Of a stretch of DNA of 64,000 nucleotides, positions 31,150 to 43,079 are shown one piece after another. The stretch covers positions 13,891,134 to 13,955,133 of the forward strand of contig NC_081542.1 in assembly GCF_901000735.1 (NCBI RefSeq). The letters run 5' to 3'. Position 1 is the first letter of the stretch. Every line of letters begins with the position of its first letter. The position numbers were made by a program, and so were the translations under genes. The notes under the pieces were generated by a model. It worked only from the letters and a program-made list of their open reading frames with translations, was not told the DNA's origin and ran no database searches. The DNA comes from Corylus avellana. Lineage: Eukaryota; Streptophyta; Magnoliopsida; Fagales; Betulaceae.

Positions 31150-32182
31150 CGCTACGAAGAAATCCTTTATCAGTAGACCATAGAAGAACCACATTATAGC
31201 ACAGATTGTCAAAGAGAATGATAGTGACAATGGCATGAATTCCACACTCTTTGTTGTTATAACCAGCTTCTGATAAAAAATAAAAAATAAAAAATAAAAA
31301 AAAAAGGAAAAAAAAAACAAGAAGAAGAATAAAAAGAAATATATGCTTGAAATATATGGTGAATAATTTGGATATAAATATATAGAGTAAGAATTAATTA
31401 CCATGACACTAAGAGGAGCAGCATAAACACAAACAGAAAATATGGCACAAATCCATCCAACAGCTGTGAGCCTCAGATGACTCTCTCGAATGATCAGTGA
31501 TGTGGAAAGTATGATCAACCCCAGAAACCCTATGTTAAATAAGATAAGCAGCTTTGCTGTATAAATCTGCAGAGTGAGAAAGAGATGATATATTATATAT
31601 CAACTTAAATACCAAAAACGATAGAAGATGATAGATTTAATTATTTAATTAATACGAGTACCTTAGCTCTCCTGGGTGCGTATATCATGTAGACGACGAG
31701 GTATATGGATTCAATGGCAAAGCCAATGGAGTTGATGATGATGAGCATAAGTGCACTTGTCTTCAGGAAGGCATAGTAGAAGGTTAAAGTCGCACTAAAT
31801 AGTGCTACAGAATAAGGCAGCGAGTCGAAGCCTTCTGTTGATTTTTTCTTATATATCCTATAAAAGGTTGGCCTATAGCAAAAATAAAGCCAAAAAAAAA
31901 ATCATTAAAAAGTATATATATATATATAATAGAGAGAGAGAGAGAGAGCTTCATTATAAGCTGAAATTATACATGGAGAGATCGGGAACTCACAATGGGG
32001 CTAGAAATACAAGAAACGAGACGATAGTACCTGTATATATATAATGAGAAACAAAAAAGAAAATATAAAAAAATAACATTAATTGAGTATATAACTATAT
32101 TTCATGAACTAAAAGAAAAGTTGGCCTGCATACCAAGAAGGCCGAAAACAAAAGAGAGCTGATCAGCATGATTGAATGCCAT
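31150..32182 (-). CDS. SWEET: SWEET sugar transporter copy 2, exons 1-5 only
   Basis: Tandem copy of the gene at 25012-27360, offset by 4822 bp. Exons on the minus strand: 32182-32134, 32030-31994, 31872-31662, 31566-31402, 31269-31150. All five keep the same splice sites and frame, so the first 194 codons are intact. Introns are also nearly identical to copy 1, so the duplication is recent. Three residue changes are visible in exon 3: N68S, T94A and G96R. Copy 2 reads YAPRRAK, the form closer to most SWEETs, whereas copy 1 reads YTPGRAK. Exon 6, with the last pore helix and N197, is absent: intron 5 similarity ends at about 30505 and a gap follows. Whether exon 6 is lost or merely unassembled cannot be told. 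The first-repeat Trp is Thr here as well. Confidence 0.88.
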
Positions 32183-32515
32183 TGTTGATGTAGAGAGCCC
32201 TCCACCAGCTTTGGTTAATTTGTGAGGGTTGAGGGCACTACAGAGAGCTTGTTATGTATAACTCTTGATATTGGGTATATATATATGATATGATATGTAA
32301 AGGTTTAGATGATCGAGGGTCTATGTGGGCTAGAGGTAGATGAGCTGGGAAGCTCTAATGTTATAGCCATTTTTTGAGCTTTATTTCTTGCTTCTTCGGC
32401 ATGGCTCTAGATCAAAGTTTCATGACAAGCTAGCTAGCTAGATAGCTAGAAGCTTTTAGTAGCCGTTTGTCAAATGGGGTTTTCCTAGCCGAAGTAACTT
32501 ACACGTTATATTATA
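32183..32515 (-). promoter_or_regulatory. Upstream region of SWEET copy 2
   Basis: Nearly identical to 27361-27690, with small differences: a four-base deletion next to the start codon's upstream sequence (CGTA missing) and an extra GCTAGATA block near 32440. It carries the same TATATATATA stretch about 100 bp upstream of the ATG. Confidence 0.3.
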
Positions 32516-32520
32516 AGTTG

Positions 32521-32558
<38 letters not shown>

Positions 32559-33154
32559 TAAAAAAACATATTTGCTAGCAATATTAACTCTTTATAAATT
32601 GCTCGAGGAGGAAATAAATTGTGCTTCAATGTCTGTTTTTTCTATACAAAAAAAAAAAAAATCCTCTAAAAAACTCAAAAGTTAAGGAGAAGAAGAAAAA
32701 AAAAAAAAAAAAAACTTTAGGCCCCCGTTTGGTTTACAGAATAGACCATTGGATTGGACCTAGCTAACACTAGGTATAGCTAGTCATTTGTTTAATAACA
32801 TTCTATTATTGGGAGTAGTCTATTCTCATGGGACTACTAATCCCATACACATAGGGTTAACTAAGCCACTTATAAAAACCTTTAGGCCCCGTTTGGTTTA
32901 CGGAATAGACCTTTGGATTGGACCTAGCTAACAATAGGTATAGCTAGTCTTTTATTTGGTAACACTTTATTCTTAGGAGTAGTCTATTTTCATGGTACTA
33001 CTAATCTCATACACATAGGGTTAGCTAAGCCACTAAAAAATGAGTGGCTTAACTAATCCTTTCATGTGGCATTAAATTAATTGTATAAATTGCCACAAAA
33101 AACCCCACTTATGAGATTAAATTTCGCTTCGTACTTCCGGGATTCTTCTATATT

Positions 33155-33250
<96 letters not shown>

Positions 33251-33803
33251 CAAAACATATTTGGTTAGCAATTCCTCTTATAACTGTTGAGAGGAAATAA
33301 AACAAAGTTTCAATGTCCTGCTTTTCACAAATTTTTTTTTTTTTTAAAAAAAAACCTTTAGGCCCCGTTTGTTTTACGGAATAGACCCTTGGATTGGACC
33401 TAGCTAATATTAGGTATAGCTAGGCATTTGTTTGATAACATTCTATTCTTGGGAGTAGTCTATTCCCATGAGACTACTAATCCCATACACATAGGGTTAA
33501 CTAAGCCACTCATAAAAACCTTTAGGCCCAGTTTGGTTTACGAAATAGACCTTTGGATTGGACCTAGCTAACAATAACTACAGCTAGTCTTTTGTTTGGT
33601 AACACTTTATTCTTGGGAGTAGTCTATTCCCATGGGACTACTAATCTCATACACATAGGGTTAGCTAAGCTAATAAAAAATGAGTGGGTTAGCTAATCTT
33701 TTCATGTTGGATTAAATTAATTGTATAACTTGCCACAAAACCCCACTTATGGGATTAAATTTCGTTTCTCTCTCTCTCATTCTTCTATGTTTTCTCTTCC
33801 TCA

Positions 33804-33858
<55 letters not shown>

Positions 33859-34195
33859 CAAAAAACATATTTGCTAGCAATTCCTCTTTATAAATTGCTG
33901 GAGAGGAAATAAAATTGTGCTTCTAATGTCTGTTTTCTACAAAAAAAATTAAAAAAATTAAAAAAATCCTCTAAAACTCAAGTTAAGGAAGAAGAAAAGA
34001 AGAAGAAGAAAAAAAAAAACCTTTAGGCCCCGTTTGGTTTACGGAATAGACCCTTAGATTGGACCTAGCTAACACTAGGTATAGTTAGTCATTTGTTTGA
34101 TAACATTCTATTCTTGGGAGTAGTCTATTCTCATGGGACTACTAATCCCATACACATAAGGTTAGCTAAGCCACTCATAAAAACCTTTAATATTG
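32516..34195. repeat. MITE-like repeat amplified to about three units upstream of SWEET copy 2
   Basis: The composite unit of 27690-28500 is present here about three times. GGCCCC starts lie at 32720, 32885, 33361, 33525 and 34026, in pairs 164-165 bp apart, and units are separated by (TA)n runs at about 32522-32556, 33179-33247 and 33818-33855. The (TA)n runs are far longer than in copy 1. Translations of these runs are artefacts. Confidence 0.75.
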
Positions 34196-34206
34196 GAGAA
34201 GGGGTG

Positions 34207-35080
34207 TGTTAATTCTTGTGATGGCTTAATTCAGTTCTAAAATACAGAGGCTACTGTTCATGGAATCAAAAACTAATATAGAACGCTCAGAATTCAATTT
34301 CCACCGTTCATAATGTAGATTCATGTGTCAAGAACGTTTCTACAAAATTTCAGCTCAATCGGACTACAAACGTCCATCGATCAGAGCTGTTGATCAAGGA
34401 TGGACATCATTTCCAGAATGCAGTTTCACCCATTGCATGTCCTGTCCGGACAGGCCTTCCCCATGTCCGGACAGCATTTTCAGGAACTCTGTTTCTACTC
34501 CGCAAGGCCCTGTCCAGACAACCCATTAACCTGTCCGGACACTCTGTAAGTTTTAGGCCCAAAAACGTAATTTTAAGTGTGTTAGATCTAGGGTTTTGTT
34601 GGAGGTATATATACATCTTTATAGAGAGAGAGATGAACGAAATTCTACCATAGGTTTTGTGAGAGGCTATACTTAAAAAGAAAATCTGTGTGAGCCTGAT
34701 TATTCCTCTTAGAGGATTATTATTAGTTTCATTGAGCTTTATTGAGAAGTCTATTGGAAGGGTCCGGTAAAGGAGAATCACGTTGAAGAAGATTGTGAGC
34801 AAGGAGACGAGTTGTAGGCTTGTCGATCTTATAGAGCCAAGGTCTTGCAAAGGGTTGTAAGTGTTCCTAGTGTTTGTAATCTCTGGATAATCTTTTGATA
34901 GTGATTTACTGGGTTTGGCTGTCTCGGAGAGGTTTTACTTTTAGATCGATTTTTAAAAGGTTTCCTCTTCGTCACCAAAATCCTTGTGTGTGATTGTTTA
35001 TATTTTGGTGATTGTTTGCTTTGATAAATATCTGTTAATTCGACATAAACTGTGATATTTATTTGTTTAAATTTTTTTCA
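34207..35080. mobile_element. Solo LTR, copy 2, target duplication GGGTG
   Basis: Same element and same GGGTG flanks (34202-34206, 35081-35085) as at 28507-29358. It is 874 bp long and a few percent diverged from copy 1, with an extra CAGACAACCCATTAACCTGT-type insertion near 34516. The flanks show that it was carried along by duplication rather than inserted independently. Confidence 0.85.
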
Positions 35081-35085
35081 GGGTG

Positions 35086-35343
35086 TGAATTAGCCGTGAT
35101 GTTAAACTTACTTTCTTTTTTTCTTTTTATTTTTAGTTGAATTTATTTTTGGTGCAACTTTTACTTTTTTTTTTCAACCCAACTGAAAAGTACTTTTAAT
35201 AAAAATTTTAAAAAGTGAAAAAAAAAAATTGCCAGAGATGATGGCTGAACCACTTCTAGGCTTCTGGCAGTGGCCGAGCCACCCCAACCACTTGGGAGGT
35301 TGTGGAGCTATCCTTACTCCTTAAGAGTGGTTTTCGAGTCGCC

Positions 35344-35387
<44 letters not shown>

Positions 35388-37560
35388 GTTTTGGTTTTTG
35401 TTTTTTGGTGGGATATTTAAAAAATTTGAAAACAATATAAAAGAATACAAAAAAATCGCAAACCCCAACAGACGAGGAGACGTGGCTGGCTTGGAAGTTA
35501 GGGAGCGGCTTGAGCCTTCAGGTATGTGGTGACGTGAAGGGATTGAGAGAATAAAGTCTAAAAGACGAGTAATGGAGGGGAGGAAGAGGGCAACCGAGTT
35601 TGTTTTACGTTTGCCCAAAGCTCGTGAGATGTGAGAGCCCACTAGCCGTTACATTTAAACGGTTTCGACCAATACACCCCGTCTAGACCACCTTCCTTTT
35701 CCTCCATCCCAATATTATTTGCTTTATTCTTCCAAACATCAATTTCCTGTTTTAGTCTAATATTTTTCATGCATATGCTAGCTAGCAAGAGCGTGGTGTC
35801 AAAATATTGATTAAATGATTAAATTTACTTCTTTTTTTAAGCGTAAGTTTTTAAGATAATTGGTGATTTAACATGGTATTAGATGCAGATGTCCTGAGTT
35901 CGAATTATGATTTCGTCAATTCATCATCTATTTAAATTAAATACTCTATATGTTGGGCACATGATGGAGAAATATATATTGATTAAATTTACTTTTTCCT
36001 ATCAACTTAAGTTTTTGAGATAGTTGATGAATCGTATATATATGTATAAATCGATTTTGCCAATGCAATCCCACTTTGATATATATATATATATATATAT
36101 AGTGAGATTGAGTTTGCAAAGAAGCATTGCCAATTTGATCCCACTCTATCCTCATTTTCTGCCATTAATCCCGACTTACTGTTTTTGTGATCGGAAAAAT
36201 GCAATTGGAGTACTACAACTTTTTTTACAAACTTAGGTGGCAATTCATATGAGTGACATGTGGCACAACATAAATGAAAAATTAAACAACAAAATTTGGC
36301 AGGTCAATTTCATTGTTTAGTTACTGACATGGTAAATATCATATTAATTTGTAAATGATTTGTAGTAAAAGTTATAACAACCCTAGCTGAACTCGTATTA
36401 GGGTATTAGAGTCGTTCTAATTCTTAGCTACATATTGGGCTCCAGCCAATTACTATCTATTCTTAGCTACTTTGGTTTTTTCTTTGAAGTTCAATGCATT
36501 AGTTGTGGCCTGCAATATGAAATAAAAAGAAAAAGGACAAATTACCCAAAAAAAAAAAAAAAAAAAAGAAAGAGAGAAAAAGGGCAAAGCCACATTGCAT
36601 CCTAGCACTAGCTAGAAAGCTCACATTTCTTCTTTACGTGTTCGGTTTTTCTTTGAAGGGGAAAGTTTAGTTAGCCCTAATTAGCTGTTAACTGAGAATA
36701 ATATTGTAGTATGCTGTCTATAATTTATAGCATGTCCAGGATGGATGTCACCCACATATTGCTAATAAAAGCATGTTTTCCAGTCCCAATTCTTGTTTAA
36801 CAAGTCAATTAGCAATGTTAGTATTTTTTTCTTCAATCACATATGAAACCCATCAATAGTTTGCCGGCAGTCAAGAACAATCAATTCTTTGTTTTCACAC
36901 CACATGATTGAGAGAGTTAAAATATAAATTAAACGCTAAATTAATCTTTTACTAGAAACACAAATTATAAGTGGTGATTTAATATAGAAAGTATTCGAGT
37001 AGAGATTTTGAACTTGAACGTGAATTTGAATTTTAATTCTACAGTTTACCTCAATTTCAAATTAAATAATTGGCGTATTGAGCCTAAGTTGATGAGAGAG
37101 AATTTTAGTTTTTTATTTTTTATTCAAAGTGGGAGAGGAGGAAAAGGGAAGAGAGAGAATTTTAGTTATTTGTATGTTGTGCTCGATGGGTTCTTCTCAT
37201 GTTGCGAGATTGGAAGCCTTTTATCAGTCGATCATCTTCTAATAATCTTGTCAATATTAACAATGAGCAGAAAGATCACTCAAGTGATCTTTCCTTGGTA
37301 AGAGAAATGCTATTTTTTTCATTTCCCAAACATCTCTCTCTCTTTCAATATATATATATATATATATACTTTAACCCAAAACCCCAACGGTAGGGCATGA
37401 TTACGTTAAATTGAAAGTTTGTGAAATTTACGAGAGTAATTACAAATGCGATGAAAGTTTAGGAGAACTTAGTGAAATTCTTCATATATATTTAAATTGT
37501 TTATAAAGCTGTATGAAGACTTGAAATCAGCCACGATTGGCCTACTATCTAATTAAAGTT
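35086..37560. other. Block A non-coding stretch
   Basis: Contains the GC-richer patch at 35460-35700 (see 29364-30109), (TA)n runs at about 35346-35383, 36079-36101 and 37350-37369, and an A-run at 36548-36567. The remainder is AT-rich with no gene, RNA or element boundary that I can support. Short open frames are chance products or translated microsatellites. Confidence 0.5.
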
Positions 37561-37787
37561 TGTTTGAGATTATGTTTGAGAAATAGAGCTTTGAAGTTAA
37601 AAAGAGCTTTTGGGCAAAAGCTTTATTTTTAAATTTTTGCCAAAAGTGCGTTTTGACCATTTTTAGGCTTTTTGACCCTAAAAGCGCTTTTAATTTTTTT
37701 ACTAAACGAGACCTTTTTTTGTCAAACGGGCTTTTTGAGTGTTAAAAGTACTTTTAAGATCCTCAAACGCACTCCCAAACAGGCTCT
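37561..37787. mobile_element. Small MITE-like element (block A)
   Basis: The left end GTTTGAGATTATGTTTGAGA and the complement of the right end GTTTGGGAGTGCGTTTGAGG match imperfectly over about 22 bp. Inside, AAAAGTGCGTTTT and AAAAGCGCTTTTAA form further inverted pairs, so the whole can fold back. It is about 227 bp and non-coding. The target duplication is unclear. Confidence 0.5.
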
Positions 37788-38964
37788 TAGTCATTTGATA
37801 TATTTTCCACATGTTTCTATATTTTATGAAATTAATAAAAATTTAAAGTGAGAAACATTTACTGTTGCCCAGTTCTAATTGCATCCGTCTGAAAATTTTT
37901 AAAGCCATTTTTTTTTTCTCCTTTGTATTTTACATAAGCAATTTACTAATTCAAATTATTATATTTTAAGTCAATCCTTTTGAGAAATGCTATTTAGCAT
38001 TTTCAATTGACTTATCATACTTAATTTATTCTTGAATTTTTTTCCTTGCTAATTAAGATTGATATAAAGGTGAAATAATGAACATGTCACATAGTTGAGA
38101 ATGTTAAAAAAATACTGAGAAAAATCAAAATGCTAAATAGGATGTCTCTCATCAATGCATTCTGGATGGATTGATTTCAAGGCATGATAAAGATTTTGTT
38201 TTCGTGGGTAATGTAAAGGATTTTTTTTTTTTTTTTTTTTTTTGAGCCAATTAGGAATTACAAGAAACAAATAGTACTGTAAAGGATTTGTTAAAAAAAT
38301 CGGGTCGTATTCAGGGTTGACCTTACCCTAAATTTAGGGTAGCATTTTTTAGAAGTTTCCCTATTCTGAAGGAAGGGAATTCTTTGGAGGTTATCCATGC
38401 TCTTCTCTTCTCACCGAGGCAGTTTTTTTGGGAGGCCTCGGGCTAGGCTTGTGAGATTTGAGAACTACATATTGCTCCCCATGAATCTTGTGGGATAATT
38501 GTATTGATATTTATAGCTACTATACGGCCATACAATTTTTACTACAATTATAAATGGTTACAACTGATCATCTCCAATCTACCTATATATCTTCTAACAT
38601 GTTGTCTTCAATGCATTGCATGTGAAATTATTATCTCGAACTCTCCTAAGGTATGAATTGTCTCTTCATTGTCTTTATTGAGAAGCTTGTCATTATTTTT
38701 GTGAGTGAAATCTTTATGATCATAAAATATATTAAAAAGACTAACTACAACATTTCCTTCTTGATTGAGACCGATCACATATAGATGAGATTTAGGAAAG
38801 TTGCTGCTAGTGTTCTAAGATGTACAAAAAGACTTTGAAAAAATATCACTAAGCCTCGAGAGCATTATCATGATAATGTGAATTTGGAAAGGTCAACCCC
38901 CCATTGGGTGTGGTAAAGGACCCCCTCATTGTGATCTACAAAATAGTATATTTTGAACAGACAT

Positions 38965-39236
38965 ACAGTGGCTGAAGTTTGGGGAGCTTGGACAATGGCA
39001 TAATTTATAAGAGATCAAGGGCTACAACATGTGATACTCGAAGGAGATGCATTGGAAGTAGTGAATGCTTTGAGGAGAAAAGACCCAAGGACAACTGATT
39101 GAAGATGCCAAAATTGTGCTAAATAGTTTGCAATTTTGGAACGTGGAGCAAATAAAACAAGAAGCAAATTCGATAGCCCATTAACTAATCAGAACAAATT
39201 TGGATGGAAGATTATTCTGATTACATTCAGGACACC
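38965..39236 (+). pseudogene. LINE-type RNase H remnant (block A)
   Basis: Reading from ACA at 38965, the translation matches the RVT_3 RNase H-like domain at the C-terminus of plant LINE ORF2: TVAEVWGAWTMA, a stop, then QGLQHVILEGDALEVVNALRR, then shifted sequence ending near the ANSIAH region. The LEGDA motif is also in the decayed LINE at about 23222. It has stops and a frameshift and is about 90 codons long. No other LINE domain is adjacent. Confidence 0.7.
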
Positions 39237-40847
39237 AATTTTTTTTTTTTTTTAATCAATAGATCACATGGAATGATAATACATTATTTTACAACCAAAT
39301 TTTTTAATTTTTTTTAAATTTTTTTAAAGAAATATAGCATTTTTCTTCTTGTTATTAGTATGTTCAAATAACATTGAAATTCCGTTAGCTTTAGAGAGGG
39401 GAGTTGTGGGGCCAACATTTTCCAAGCAGGTAGATCTTGTGTATCCAAAGATGGAGCCATAAATTTTTTATTGAAAGGGATAAAAGCATAGATGAGAAAT
39501 ATATTAACAATGGATTACATTAATATATAAAAAATAAAATTACTATCCATTCAGTGTTAACATAAAAAAAAAAAACAAAAGAAAAGAAAAGAAAAAAAAA
39601 AAACTTGTTTCTTAATATATTTCAATTTTTAACTTAAACACCTATCAAAATGGAATCCAACATTATTTAGATCTCGAAAATCATCTAATTAAATTTCACA
39701 GCAATTTCTCTTTCGATGTATAACATCAAAGAATCAGTGAGAAACTCATCTTCAATTTTGTTACAAGCATATGTTGTTGCTCTTGTTGTAAAATTAAATG
39801 GATGATGCAAAAATTCTTATTGATGCTAAATAATATTAATCCAAACAATTAACAATAAGATAAATAGAATACAATAAATAAAAAATAGAGCAAGGAAAAA
39901 TTTCACAAAGCTATAGAATCACGCAAGAGTGTTGTCTTTAAAGGTTGATTTCGTGCCTCCCGGAGTGTATAACTCGGTGCGATCGGATCTCTTGACACGC
40001 AACCTCCCAGGATTAGACTATAGTATCTACATTCGTTAAGAACGCACTTTCAAGTAACGAAGATCAAATGAACAACCCTTTCTCAAATTGAAGAGGATGA
40101 AAAAATTGAGTAGCAAATAACTCTATTTTTTCTCTTTGATAACAAAGAAAAATTTTGGAGCATGAAAATGAAATCTTACTAAAAGTAATATTTTTTGATA
40201 ATTTTTTGTCAAAGTTAAACACATGCTTATATAGACATAGGGAATCTTTTTTCTTTTAAAACTCATTATCATGAAATTTGTGTATTAAAACCAACGGTCA
40301 AAAAACAACAGCCATATAATCCATGTATTTAAGACAAACGGTCAACAAAAAATCAAATGGTCAACAAACAAAATCAAACGGTCAACAAAGCTTCTACATT
40401 GAAGACAAATGGTTTTTATTGTAAAAACCAACGGTAAAAAACATTAAAACCAGCACTTAAAAAAAGTAGGTTGTAAAAGTTTTTTATTCCCCAACAACCA
40501 TATATCTAATTTTTCCATAATAAAAACTCATGAATAGATTTTATTGTCAAATGGTCAAAAAAATTAATAGGTAAATAAAAACCAATATTTATAACATCAC
40601 AACAGCTCTTACTGCTTTAAAAACTCTTTTATGTTGCTCTTGGAGGCTATTTCTCATCGTGCCAAATTTTTGTAATGACTGATTTAGATTGTTACTCATA
40701 ATAGATTTGGGTATACAATGATTTTTGTTATAATAAAGCCAAGGGCCTTTATTATTTATTTATAATAAAGCCAAGGGCCTTTATTATTTATTTATTTTTT
40801 TTATGGGAAGGAGCTAAGCTTAATTATTTGGCCAAAGAGTAATACCA
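39237..40847. other. Block A non-coding stretch
   Basis: AT-rich. A slightly GC-richer part at 39945-40060 (text around CTCCCGGAGTGTATAACTCG) resembles retrotransposon LTR sequence, but no termini were found. 40266-40450 is rich in short AAACGGTCAACAAA repeats. A 34-bp block containing GCCAAGGGCCTTTATTATTT is duplicated in tandem at 40732-40790. Confidence 0.45.
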
Positions 40848-40963
40848 TTTTTTTTTTTTTTTTGATATGTCCACACAAAGGAATGAGGAGGGGGAATTCG
40901 AACTAGTGACATGCGCTTCATGAGGCGCGTTACACAGCCGAATGAGTTACCCCTTGGGGACTA
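40848..40963 (-). mobile_element. tRNA-derived SINE (block A)
   Basis: On the minus strand: TAGTCCCCAAGGGGTAACTC, an A-box-like segment, a middle stem, then a B-box-like TAGTTCGAATTCC, a short tail GTGTGGACATATC and a poly(A) run. The flanks are TTATTCTTTGG and TTACTCTTTGG (11 bp, one mismatch), consistent with target-site duplication. About 116 bp. Confidence 0.75.
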
Positions 40964-43079
40964 CCAAAGAATAATTCTAGGAGGCCTACTTCTGTCCTAC
41001 TAAGAATGATGTGGTTATGAAAATCACCATTAAGCTTGTGATTGATCATTTTTAAGTTTTGATCCAAGAGTGATTTTAATAGCCATATTATTCTTAGTAT
41101 GACACAAATAGGTCATCTAGAATTACTCTTAGCCAAAATATATGAATTTAACTATTTATATACTATAATAAAGAAAAAAAAATTCAAAAAAAAAAAAGGA
41201 GAGGGCCAATTGCTTCGTCTCCCTCGCACCCTTGAATACCCGAAACAAGTGAGCTCCATATGAACTCAACTCTCTCTCTTTGAAAGTACTGTTTTTAAAT
41301 GTTTTTTTTTGGATGTGCTAATCATATCATATATATATATATATATAAAAGCCGAGTTTTGACTTAAAGAGTTCGTAGAATTGTGACATGTGTCCTGAAC
41401 CCATATTTTTTTGTTAGTGAACTGGTCTTATTAGAGAGTGCCTAGAATTGCAACACATGGCGTTTTAAAGAGTTAAGTAAACGTTTAGATGTTAGCTTTT
41501 TAATGAGACAATTAAAACATTGGGGTTTTATTCGTAATTTATTGAATTGTCTTAATGAAGAAAACAAAAGGTTTTCAAATTCTCTCTTTGTCTCTCTTTA
41601 TTTAATTTTTTTATATCTTCTCTTGCTTTCTGTTTATATCTCAATGTGAGACCATTAAAACTTATGAGTTTTATTTGTAATATATTTAATTGTCTTAATG
41701 AAGAAAACAAATTGTGCTCAAACTCTCTCTTTCTCTCTTTATTTTTCTTTTTTATCTTCTCTTGTTTTCTCTTTATATCTCAATGTGAGACAATTAAAAT
41801 GTAGGAATTTTATTTGGAATGCATTTAATTGATTTCTCAATGAAGAAAACAAAGGGTTCTCAAATTCTCTATTTCTCTCTCCGTTTATTTTTCCTTTCTC
41901 TTATCTTGCTTTCTATTTATATCTCAATGTTCCTTTGTCAATTTCACACTCTATTCAGGATAAAAGACGAGAGAGAGTTTCCAATCGTTGTTTCTTAATG
42001 AAAAATTATGGTACAATTCTTTTATTTATTTATTTATTTTGCTAGAAAAGTTCTTTTGAATTTTTCAATTGTTATTTTTTAATGAAAAATTATACTACAG
42101 TTCTTTTCTTTTCTATTTTTTGCTAGAATAATTATTTTCAATTATATTAGTATTTTCATTTTTTTTCGTTTTTTATCTTTATTTTCGGTGCTCATGTTCT
42201 TCCATTTTTGTTTTTGTTTTTTGTTTTTTTATAATTTATATATTATTTTTTATTCAAATGATTACTTTTCTTTTCTAAAATTTACATTGAATTCAGGATA
42301 TAATAGTGATAGAGTTTCTTATCGTTATTTTTTGTTGATAATTTTTTAGTTTGTGTTGTTGTTCATTGAGTAATTTGTTTATCTATTTACATGCTTAATT
42401 AATGGACGACATTGGTTTTTAAGGTTTTGACAGGAATCGGGAAACGTATATAGTAGAAAAAGACAATTCTTTTAATTATATTAAAATTTTATTTTTAGTT
42501 TTTTTATCTTTAGGTTATGTTCTTCCATTGTTATCCCTTAAATTTCATACTAATTTATATATTATTTATTCAAATTGATTATTTTTCTTTTGTAAATTTC
42601 ACATTGAATTAAGAGAAATGATAATGAAAGAGTTTCCTATCATTATTTATGGTACGATGTATGATTTTTTATTTTTTATTTTTTACTTTTATTTTTTTTT
42701 TTAAATTATGTCAATGTTCATTGAGTAGATTTTTTTCGTCTTAATTTGTTTTCCTGTATGAATTAAAATTAGTTTCTTTTACTTTTATAAATGTGAAGGA
42801 TGATTGAAAAAAAAAAAAAAAAGTGGTTATGTTCTTCCATTTTTTTTCCCTTAAATTTTATACTAATTTATATATTATTTATTCACATTGAATTAAGTAT
42901 TATCAATGTCTAAATCAAATAAGGAAACAAATAATACAAAGCATATCATATATCATATATAATAGCTGAAGCCTTCTTTTGAAGTGTCTTCAAATCGCGA
43001 CATGTGGCGTGAACCAATTTTTTTTAAAGACTAAACCGATTTTTTAACTCATTATTTTAAAAAGTGAACAGTTAAATTG

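Noticed and set aside
33077..33305. Small proteins of alternating Ile and Tyr, also near 32467, 33721, 35302, 36007 and others
   Set aside because: They are translations of (TA)n microsatellites on both strands.
40848..40963. Functional tRNA gene
   Set aside because: The A- and B-box-like parts are present but the acceptor and anticodon arms do not fold properly, and a poly(A) run and flanking duplications follow, so it is a SINE.
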